Assembly: GCA_949286405.1 (NCBI GenBank)
Contig: CASECH010000088.1
Location: 1 to 7,895, forward strand
Reading direction: 5' to 3'
Length of the DNA stretch: 7,895 bases
Source of the DNA: an uncultured bacterium
GTDB lineage: Bacteria > Cyanobacteriota > Vampirovibrionia > Gastranaerophilales > Gastranaerophilaceae
How positions within the stretch are numbered: position 1 is the stretch's first letter; each line of letters starts with the position of its first letter. The position numbers and the translations under genes are program-made. This document shows positions 1-5,181 of this stretch, piece by piece. Below the pieces are notes generated by a model. That model ran no database searches. It saw only the letters and a program-made list of their open reading frames with translations, and was not told the DNA's origin.

Positions 1-86
1 GGGTAGGTGCCCGAGTGGCTAAAGGGAGCAGACTGTAAATCTGCCGTCGCGAGACTACGGTGGTTCGAATCCACCCTTGCCCACCA
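1..86 (+). tRNA. tRNA-Tyr, anticodon GTA
   Basis: Complete class II tRNA with encoded CCA. The acceptor stem pairs bases 1-7 with 76-82 (one G-T and one T-G wobble), the discriminator is A83 and CCA is 84-86. The D stem is 10-12/24-26. The anticodon stem is 28-32/40-44, with the loop at 33-39 placing GTA at 35-37, which reads tyrosine codons. The long variable arm (about 45-58) can form a short GTC/GAC stem and fits bacterial tRNA-Tyr. The T arm is 59-63/71-75 with a TTCGAAT loop. The gene begins exactly at the window edge, so its promoter and any upstream tRNA partners are not visible. Confidence 0.97.
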
Positions 87-126
87 TAAAAGCGAAAGTA
101 ATTTTATTATTTTCGCTTTTATTTTT
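87..126 (+). terminator. Intrinsic terminator of tRNA-Tyr
   Basis: A 15-bp stem pairs 87-101 with 107-121 (one G-T wobble, at 98:110) around a 5-base loop (102-106), followed directly by five T residues (122-126). It begins one base after the CCA end, so it should end the tRNA transcript and separate it from the ldpA-like gene. Confidence 0.9.
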
Positions 127-165
127 GATTAATAGTTATAGATAGTAAATATAGAAAGAAAAATT

Positions 166-1125
166 ATGTTAAAAGATTTATTTGAAGCAAAAAAATGTTT
201 TAAATTGGTCTGTGGTGCCGGAAATGAAGATGCACAAGAAGTCGAAAGATTAGTTACAATATATTCTCTTGCAGGATGTAACTTTTTTGATTTATGTGCG
301 AAACCGGAAATAGTAGACGCTGCAAAAAGAGGATTACAAAGAGCAGGGATTGAAAAAGACAGATATCTATGTGTTAGCGTAGGTATTGACGGCGATCCAC
401 ATATTACAAAAGCTATAATTGATCAAGAAAAATGTGTTAAATGTGGAAAATGTAAAACTGTTTGTCCACATGACGCAATTATTGAACTGGACAAATACAA
501 AGTAAAAAAAGCAAGATGTATAGGCTGTGGTCAATGTGCAAAAAATTGTCCAAAACAAGCTATTATAATGGAAAGTCAATTGCAAGATTATAAAGAAATA
601 CTTCCAAAGCTTATTGCAAAAGGAATTGATTGTATTGAATTTCATGCTATTTCAACAGACGAAAATGATGTAATGGATAAATGGAATCAAATTAATAACG
701 CCTTTGATGGCATGTTATGTATTTCCATTGACCGTTCTGAACTTGGTGACAAAAATTTAATGAAGCGAGTAAAGAAAATGCTTGAACTTAGAAAACCATA
801 TACAACTATTATTCAAGCTGACGGAATTGCAATGAGCGGAAGTAATGATGAGTTAGGTACAACTCTACAGGCTGTTGCGACTGCCCAATTGTTCCAAAAT
901 GAAAAACTTCCAGCATACATTATGATGTCAGGCGGAACTAATGCTAGATCAATAGAATTAGCAAATTCTTGCGGAGTTTATCCAGCTTGTCTTGCAGTAG
1001 GATCTTATGCGAGAAAAATTGTCAAAGAATATCTTGAATCAGATGATTTGTTTGAAAATAAAGAAAAATTATCAAAAGCTACAGAAATAGCAAAATCACT
1101 TGTTGATACAATATTAAAGGACTAA
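166..1125 (+). CDS. ldpA: LdpA-like iron-sulfur protein (two 4Fe-4S motifs plus LdpA C-terminal domain)
   Basis: A 319-residue cytoplasmic protein. It has an N-terminal barrel-like segment (about 1-85, 'FKLVCGAGNEDA'), a bacterial ferredoxin insert and an LdpA-type C-terminal domain (about 135-319). Both ferredoxin motifs are intact CxxCxxCxxxCP: C90/C93/C96/C100 and C118/C121/C124/C128. The C-terminal stretches 'MSGGTNARS' (254-262) and 'AVGSYARKIV' (277-286) match my recollection of cyanobacterial LdpA. In Synechococcus elongatus, LdpA carries Fe-S clusters and links redox state to the circadian clock proteins KaiA and CikA. No clock protein is seen here, so the role is probably redox sensing or an older enzymatic job. 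No strong Shine-Dalgarno precedes the ATG, only a purine run at 154-163. It is the first gene of a pair with the HAD phosphatase, 2 bases apart. No good promoter is obvious in 127-165. Confidence 0.85.
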   Translation: MLKDLFEAKKCFKLVCGAGNEDAQEVERLVTIYSLAGCNFFDLCAKPEIVDAAKRGLQRAGIEKDRYLCVSVGIDGDPHITKAIIDQEKCVKCGKCKTVCPHDAIIELDKYKVKKARCIGCGQCAKNCPKQAIIMESQLQDYKEILPKLIAKGIDCIEFHAISTDENDVMDKWNQINNAFDGMLCISIDRSELGDKNLMKRVKKMLELRKPYTTIIQADGIAMSGSNDELGTTLQAVATAQLFQNEKLPAYIMMSGGTNARSIELANSCGVYPACLAVGSYARKIVKEYLESDDLFENKEKLSKATEIAKSLVDTILKD

Positions 1126-1127
1126 TC

Positions 1128-1889
1128 ATGATTACTTTGAAATCAAAAGATTGGGAAATTGATAATATTGATGCAATACTATTTGACAAAGATGGTACAT
1201 TTATTGATTTGCATTATTTTTGGGGACAAATGACAGAACTTCGAGCGATAGAAGTCATCGAAAAGTATTCTCTGGATAAAAATTTGTTCACTCAAATATG
1301 CTTAACTCTAGGCTATGATACACAAACAGGTAAAATGCTTAAAGATGGAATAACAGCAATGTATTCTCGTCCAATTATTATTGAAATTTTTTGCAAATAC
1401 CTCAATTCAATTGTAGCTAAAGCGACAGAACAAGAGATTGAACAAATTTTTGATAGCGTAAGTGACAGTTTTTATAAAAACATGGAAAAATATACAAAGC
1501 CTATTGATGATGCAATTGATTTTATAAAATCCATAAAAAAATACAATATAAAAACCGGAATAGTTACCTCTGATTCAAAAGAATCAGCTCTACTTACAAT
1601 AAAACATTTTGGCTGGGAAAATTTATTTGATGTAGTAATAGGGCGAGAATCCACAACAGAAACCAAAGAAAGTGGAGTACCTGTAAAAATGGCTTTAGAA
1701 ATATTAAATTCGACACCTGAAACGTCAATTATGATAGGAGATGCACCTATGGACTATATCGCAGCAAAAAATGCAGGAGTCGAAAGAACAATACTAGTTG
1801 CAAGCGGACAAATTCCAAAAGATGATTTACTCAAAACATCAAAATATTCCCTAGAATCACTTTCAGAGCTAGTTATTGAAATATTATAA
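1128..1889 (+). CDS. HAD-superfamily hydrolase, phosphoglycolate phosphatase-like
   Basis: A 253-residue cytoplasmic phosphatase of the HAD family. All four motifs are present: motif I 'FDKDGT' with nucleophile D20 and acid/base D22, motif II T147 in 'GIVTSDS', motif III K187, and motif IV 'IGDAPMD' with D205 and D209 for Mg2+. The stretch between motifs I and II (about 30-130) is helical, as in a C1 cap (subfamily IA, phosphoglycolate phosphatase/Gph-like). The substrate cannot be read from sequence; small phosphate esters are usual, and 2-phosphoglycolate is only a guess. It is translationally coupled to the LdpA-like gene, with 2 bases between stop and start. A good ribosome binding site, AAAGGA at 1116-1121, lies inside the last ldpA codons. 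No signal peptide or membrane segment is seen. Confidence 0.88.
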   Translation: MITLKSKDWEIDNIDAILFDKDGTFIDLHYFWGQMTELRAIEVIEKYSLDKNLFTQICLTLGYDTQTGKMLKDGITAMYSRPIIIEIFCKYLNSIVAKATEQEIEQIFDSVSDSFYKNMEKYTKPIDDAIDFIKSIKKYNIKTGIVTSDSKESALLTIKHFGWENLFDVVIGRESTTETKESGVPVKMALEILNSTPETSIMIGDAPMDYIAAKNAGVERTILVASGQIPKDDLLKTSKYSLESLSELVIEIL

Positions 1890-1907
1890 ATAACAATAAT
1901 ATTACTA

Positions 1908-3158
1908 TTACTTCTTCAAAGCATAATTTGTATTAAATAAACTAAAATTTTTCTTTATATCTGCTATATATTTCTGAAAAAGTTCTATTTCTACATCTCC
2001 TGCCAAATTAGCTAGTTGCTCTTTATACAATTGATTATGTTTATCAGCATCTAATTTTCCATTATTAAGTACAAGATTAATATAATTCATTTTTTCATAT
2101 AAAAAAATTTCTGCATCTCGATATTTATCAGTCCCTTTTTCAATTTTTCTTAACCTGTTTTCAATACCTTTATAAAATCTTTTTGATACAAAATTTTCAC
2201 TCATCATATTTTTTAGTCCTGCTAAATGTATAATCGCATTCTGTTTAAAAAGATGTTCACACTCATGTCCTAATATTTGGACAAGCTTAACTTTATCTTT
2301 TGCAAGACTACAATTTACCCCAATAAAAGAATTATCATTCGGAACAATTCCACCCAATCGACCTAACATACTATTATCAAAAGCTTTTTTATTATTTTCA
2401 AAAAATAATGGAGGTTCTATTCCTTCACATCTACACTCTTTAGCAATCATTTTATATCGGGCTTTGAGCATATCTCTATAATTTAACAATCCGATCTGAA
2501 AGTAAGGATTATTAGAATCAAACTGAAGATTTTTAGAATGAGCATAAGAATTTAAATTAATCTCACCATCTTTTTTAAGCAAAGAATCTATTTTTAAATA
2601 TCTTTTAATTTTAGGATTTTCCTCAATTTGTAACAATTCCTGAAATATTCTTCTAGCTCCTCCTTTTTGAACCAATTCTTTAATTCTCACAATAGTTTGA
2701 GATAAATTATTAATTTTTTTTGAAACAGCCAATTCATTAGATTTTATAAACTTTTCATCTTCAAAATACCTAAAATTCCTAAAAACTTCTAAGAAAGATG
2801 AACTCCTTTTTTGTAATTTACCATTAAGAAATAGATGATTTGTATAAATTTTATTATCAGAAATAAAATCTTTTTTTGACAATCCGTTATGCCCATCTGT
2901 TCGAATGGGATTATACTCTATATCAATATTCCGTAAAAAACCGTTTGAGTAAATAGAACGGCTCCCAAGATTTTTACCAAATTTATCTTTCAACAAATAA
3001 AATTCAACTGATACTTCATTAAGTTTTTTAGCACTTATATTAAAAACATTAGAAACACCACTTGGAATATCAATCCCTAAAGTTTTTAAGGACGAAGGAT
3101 GAATTTCTTTTTTTACAATTGAAGTCCAAACTGAATTCTTGCCTATATTTAAAGTCAT
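1908..3158 (-). CDS. Unrecognised protein with HExxH zinc-peptidase-like motif
   Basis: A 416-residue protein I do not recognise as a named family. 'LGHECEHLFKQ' (296-306) contains H298-E299-C300-E301-H302, a perfect HExxH, directly after a beta-like segment 'NSFIGVNCSL' (276-285). That edge-strand-then-helix order is typical of zincin metallopeptidases. The third ligand is unclear: the late helix 'YKEQLANLAGDVEIE' (378-392) offers E380, D388 and E390. Residues 140-200 and 320-400 are rich in charged helix; 1-110 look like mixed strands. There is no signal peptide or membrane segment. I chose the start at 3158, preceded by AAGG at 3165-3162, though its spacing is tight. An ATG at 3176 adds six residues but has no ribosome binding site and lies just after a TATAAT. 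It follows the 192-residue gene by 51 bases. By eye it is more AT-rich than its flanking genes. The peptidase role is inferred, not shown. Confidence 0.8.
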   Translation of the reverse strand: MTLNIGKNSVWTSIVKKEIHPSSLKTLGIDIPSGVSNVFNISAKKLNEVSVEFYLLKDKFGKNLGSRSIYSNGFLRNIDIEYNPIRTDGHNGLSKKDFISDNKIYTNHLFLNGKLQKRSSSFLEVFRNFRYFEDEKFIKSNELAVSKKINNLSQTIVRIKELVQKGGARRIFQELLQIEENPKIKRYLKIDSLLKKDGEINLNSYAHSKNLQFDSNNPYFQIGLLNYRDMLKARYKMIAKECRCEGIEPPLFFENNKKAFDNSMLGRLGGIVPNDNSFIGVNCSLAKDKVKLVQILGHECEHLFKQNAIIHLAGLKNMMSENFVSKRFYKGIENRLRKIEKGTDKYRDAEIFLYEKMNYINLVLNNGKLDADKHNQLYKEQLANLAGDVEIELFQKYIADIKKNFSLFNTNYALKK

Positions 3159-3195
3159 AAACCTTATAGCACACATAAATTTATAAAAAATTATA
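3159..3195 (-). promoter_or_regulatory. Candidate -10 box and weak ribosome binding site before the HExxH gene
   Basis: On the minus strand a perfect TATAAT lies at 3195-3190, without a convincing -35 partner. AAGG at 3165-3162 stands 3 bases before the ATG at 3158. If this -10 is used, transcription would start near 3183, leaving almost no leader for an ATG at 3176 and favouring 3158. TATAAT is common by chance in DNA this AT-rich, so read-through from the upstream gene is equally possible. Confidence 0.3.
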
Positions 3196-3209
3196 CACCA
3201 TACAAATGG

Positions 3210-3788
3210 TTAAACGTTATTTTTTACTATTGACTCAATTTCCTTAGGAACATTAGCTATAAACTCATGAACACGAGCTTTTACATTATTAAAATTCTTT
3301 ATATCTTCATCAACAGTTCTTATTTGAGTTAAAAGAGAATTTTGTTTTTCCTGAAATTCTGACATCTGAGAATTAGTCAAAGCAGAATATCTAATTTCAT
3401 TCAATTTCTGAGAATGTTCATATATTTCAGATGCTAAAATTGTTGTCTTTTTATAAGGAGTAGCCGCTAAAAATTCTTGGGTCTTAACAGCAATTGGTTC
3501 AAGTTTTTTAGCTACATTTTCATCTTTTGCTGCAGCCTCTGTAATTTTTTTCTTTATAGAAGATAGTTTCGTATAATAAGGTCTCGTTTCATCCATAAAA
3601 GGTACAAGTTTCATTTTTACTGCTTTATCAAACCTAGCTGCTTCAGAAAAAATAGAACCTGAAAAATTGACAGTATCAACTTTTAACGGAGACAACTTTG
3701 GTACTATAAATCCATTATATTGTGTACTAACATTATTTTTTTCAGAATTATTCATAAATAAACTCATTTTAATCGGGGTAATTTGCAT
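3210..3788 (-). CDS. Unrecognised 192-residue helical protein, cysteine-free
   Basis: No family recognised. The first 45 residues are polar and probably disordered (Asn/Ser-rich, 'MNNSEKNNVSTQ'), ending in 'VNFSG' (40-44). From about 46 onward the protein is almost wholly amphipathic helix rich in Lys, Glu and Ala, with coiled-coil-like stretches at about 75-110 and 140-175. It has no cysteine, no signal peptide and no membrane span. The start at 3788 is decided by a strong AAGGAG at 3800-3795, six bases upstream; an in-frame ATG at 3833 would add 15 residues but bypass that site. I recall many short Gastranaerophilales proteins with a polar N-terminus ending in a Phe-x-Gly-like motif, which is recollection only. 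The HExxH gene follows 51 bases downstream on the same strand, so the two may form one transcript; a partner, substrate or scaffold relationship is speculative. Confidence 0.75.
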   Translation of the reverse strand: MQITPIKMSLFMNNSEKNNVSTQYNGFIVPKLSPLKVDTVNFSGSIFSEAARFDKAVKMKLVPFMDETRPYYTKLSSIKKKITEAAAKDENVAKKLEPIAVKTQEFLAATPYKKTTILASEIYEHSQKLNEIRYSALTNSQMSEFQEKQNSLLTQIRTVDEDIKNFNNVKARVHEFIANVPKEIESIVKNNV

Positions 3789-3794
3789 AAAAAT

Positions 3795-3800
3795 CTCCTT
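3795..3800 (-). promoter_or_regulatory. Shine-Dalgarno site fixing the start at 3788
   Basis: AAGGAG on the minus strand, six bases before the ATG at 3788. This is the strongest ribosome binding site in the divergent region and rules against the longer in-frame start at 3833. Confidence 0.8.
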
Positions 3801-3850
3801 TATATAATATTCTTGCAACGTAGTAAAAAACAAACAAAATTTTTTTTGCC

Positions 3851-3879
3851 AGTTTAACTAAATTAACCAGAAAAATCAA
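3851..3879 (-). promoter_or_regulatory. Candidate sigma-70 promoter for the leftward gene pair
   Basis: The minus strand reads TTGATT (3879-3874), a 17-base spacer, then TAAACT (3856-3851). Each box matches 4 of 6 consensus bases. The predicted start near 3844 gives a leader of about 56 bases to the ATG at 3788. A closer TATTAT at 3809-3804 would put the transcript start inside the ribosome binding site and is less likely. Confidence 0.45.
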
Positions 3880-3910
3880 GAATTATTTTACATAACTTTA
3901 AAAATTCTTG
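3877..3910. repeat. Inverted repeat spanning both divergent -35 boxes
   Basis: The perfect 8-bp arms CAAGAATT (3877-3884) and AATTCTTG (3903-3910) are separated by 18 bases. Each arm ends in the TTG that starts a candidate -35 box, one facing left (3879-3874) and one facing right (3908-3913). It could be an operator for one regulator of both directions, or simply symmetric promoter elements. Confidence 0.5.
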
Positions 3911-3936
3911 CTGAAAATTAAGTTTAAATGTAACAT
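3908..3936 (+). promoter_or_regulatory. Candidate sigma-70 promoter for the SLH-protein gene
   Basis: TTGCTG (3908-3913), a 17-base spacer, then TAACAT (3931-3936). The predicted start near 3943 leaves a leader of about 25 bases containing the ribosome binding site at 3956-3962. The boxes are moderate matches (3 of 6 and 4 of 6), so support comes mainly from spacing and position. Confidence 0.4.
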
Positions 3937-3955
3937 GTCAGTGGATATTATTTAT

Positions 3956-3962
3956 AGGAGAG
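3956..3962 (+). promoter_or_regulatory. Shine-Dalgarno site of the SLH-protein gene
   Basis: AGGAGAG stands a few bases before the ATG at 3968. It selects this start over in-frame upstream codons in the same open frame (from 3908), and the choice puts the signal peptide exactly at the N-terminus. Confidence 0.8.
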
Positions 3963-3967
3963 AAAAT

Positions 3968-5116
3968 ATGAAAAACCTATTAAAAGCGACATTAGGTCTA
4001 CTATTTGCCGTAGCGGTTTCAATTCCTGCATTTGCTTTTCCTGACGTAAATGCTAACCACTGGGCTGCAAAACAAATAGAAATTTTAAACCAAAAAGGAG
4101 TAGTTATTGGCTATCCTGATGGAACATTTAAACCAGATGAAAATGTTTCAAGAGCTGAATTTGCGTCAATGGCTATAAAAGCACTAGGTCAAGAACACAC
4201 TACAGTAGCTCAGCCAGTAAATTTTTCAGACATTGATAAAGATTTCTGGGCTTATGATTCAATACAAAAAGCACTATACTTTGACTTAATATCAGCCCCT
4301 AAAACAGGAGAACCTTTCAGACCGGATGATACAGTAACTAGAGCTGAATCAATTTCTGTAGCAGTAAATGCATTAACAACAGAAGAAATAAGTGTACAAA
4401 AAGCTAAAGAAGTACTATCAAAGAAATTTGCAGACACAAACCAAGTTCCTGAATGGTTCCTTATTCCTGCAGGGAAAGCTGAAATTTTAAATATGCTTGT
4501 GACAATACCATCTGCAAACAAAGCAAAAATTGACGCAAACAGACCAGCTACAAGAGCTGAGGTTACTGCGATATTATATGATATGATGGAACAAGCACAA
4601 CTAAACCCTAATGCAAAACTTGCAGAAGCTATGAGAAAGAAAACCGGTGAAGGCTATGTAGTAGAAAACGCTTTTGTACAAGGCAGTATAGGTACAATAC
4701 CTGCAGGAGCATTACTTCCTGTAACCCTTGATAAATATATAAGTTCACAGTCTTCAAAACCTGGAGAAATATATGTAGCTCAAGCTCCAGAAAATTACAT
4801 TACAAAAGATAAATTTATCCTTGTATCTAAGGGTGCAAATTTAAAAGGGCAATTACTTGATGTAAGAGATGGCAAATGGTTTGTAAGAAATGGTGTACTT
4901 GTACTTGATAACTCACTAATTACTACAAACAACGATCAAACAGTGAGTTTCAATGGCGTAGGCGAAGTTACAAAACACAGAAACTGGTTTATGAAAATAG
5001 TACGTGCGACTCTAAAAGGTGAAAAATTAGATGTTCAACCACAAGGCACTGTATATATAAAATTGCTTAAACCTATAAAAGTGGATCTCACAAACGGTTG
5101 GATTATAGAAGAATAA
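3968..5116 (+). CDS. Secreted S-layer homology (SLH) domain protein
   Basis: A 382-residue exported envelope protein. It has a clear Sec signal peptide: 'MKNLLK', a hydrophobic core at 7-19, and likely cleavage after 'AFA' at residue 23. Three SLH repeats follow at about 24-74, 86-136 and 154-207, carrying the signature SRAE (61-64), TRAE (124-127) and TRAE (195-198). The first ('FPDV...HWA...GYPDGTFKP') is near consensus; the third is divergent. SLH triplets bind pyruvylated cell-wall polymer or peptidoglycan; in the cyanobacterial phylum they usually tether outer-membrane proteins. The remainder (230-382) is beta-rich, with 'GTIPAGALLPVTLDKYISS' and 'ILVSKGANLKG', a pattern seen in widespread secreted domains and VirB10/TrbI-like proteins. 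It is too short, and lacks the OprB-type barrel, to be a cyanobacterial SLH porin. The gene stands alone, with its own candidate promoter and a terminator downstream. Confidence 0.9.
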   Translation: MKNLLKATLGLLFAVAVSIPAFAFPDVNANHWAAKQIEILNQKGVVIGYPDGTFKPDENVSRAEFASMAIKALGQEHTTVAQPVNFSDIDKDFWAYDSIQKALYFDLISAPKTGEPFRPDDTVTRAESISVAVNALTTEEISVQKAKEVLSKKFADTNQVPEWFLIPAGKAEILNMLVTIPSANKAKIDANRPATRAEVTAILYDMMEQAQLNPNAKLAEAMRKKTGEGYVVENAFVQGSIGTIPAGALLPVTLDKYISSQSSKPGEIYVAQAPENYITKDKFILVSKGANLKGQLLDVRDGKWFVRNGVLVLDNSLITTNNDQTVSFNGVGEVTKHRNWFMKIVRATLKGEKLDVQPQGTVYIKLLKPIKVDLTNGWIIEE

Positions 5117-5138
5117 AACGTTATAAAAACTAAAAAAT

Positions 5139-5168
5139 AAAAAGGTTCCATATGTTGGAACCTTTTTT
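5139..5168. terminator. Bidirectional intrinsic terminator between convergent genes
   Basis: A 12-bp perfect stem (5139-5150 with 5156-5167) with a 5-base loop (5151-5155). T residues run from 5163 to 5168 on the plus strand. The A run at 5139-5143, and more A residues at 5132-5137, give T runs on the minus strand. It lies between the ends of the SLH gene (5116) and the polymerase gene (5182) and can stop both transcripts. Confidence 0.92.
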
Positions 5169-5181
5169 ATTAAATACCATA

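Noticed and set aside
367..645. Minus-strand open frame inside the ldpA-like gene, and similar frames inside the HAD, SLH and polymerase genes
   Set aside because: They lie wholly within well-supported genes on the opposite strand, lack domains and ribosome binding sites, and have shadow-like composition.
3159..3176. Longer start (ATG at 3176) for the HExxH protein
   Set aside because: It has no ribosome binding site and sits just downstream of a TATAAT that would leave almost no leader. It remains possible and would add only six residues.
3789..3833. Longer start (ATG at 3833) for the 192-residue protein
   Set aside because: The strong AAGGAG at 3800-3795 is placed for the ATG at 3788, and the extra 15 residues would be encoded across that site.
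3804..3833. TTGTTT/TATTAT promoter close to the 192-residue gene
   Set aside because: The predicted transcript start would fall inside the ribosome binding site, so the more distant TTGATT/TAAACT pair is preferred.
3968..5116. SLH protein as a cyanobacterial-type SLH/OprB porin
   Set aside because: At 382 residues it lacks the long barrel with many strands, and it has three SLH repeats rather than one SLH followed by a coiled coil and barrel.
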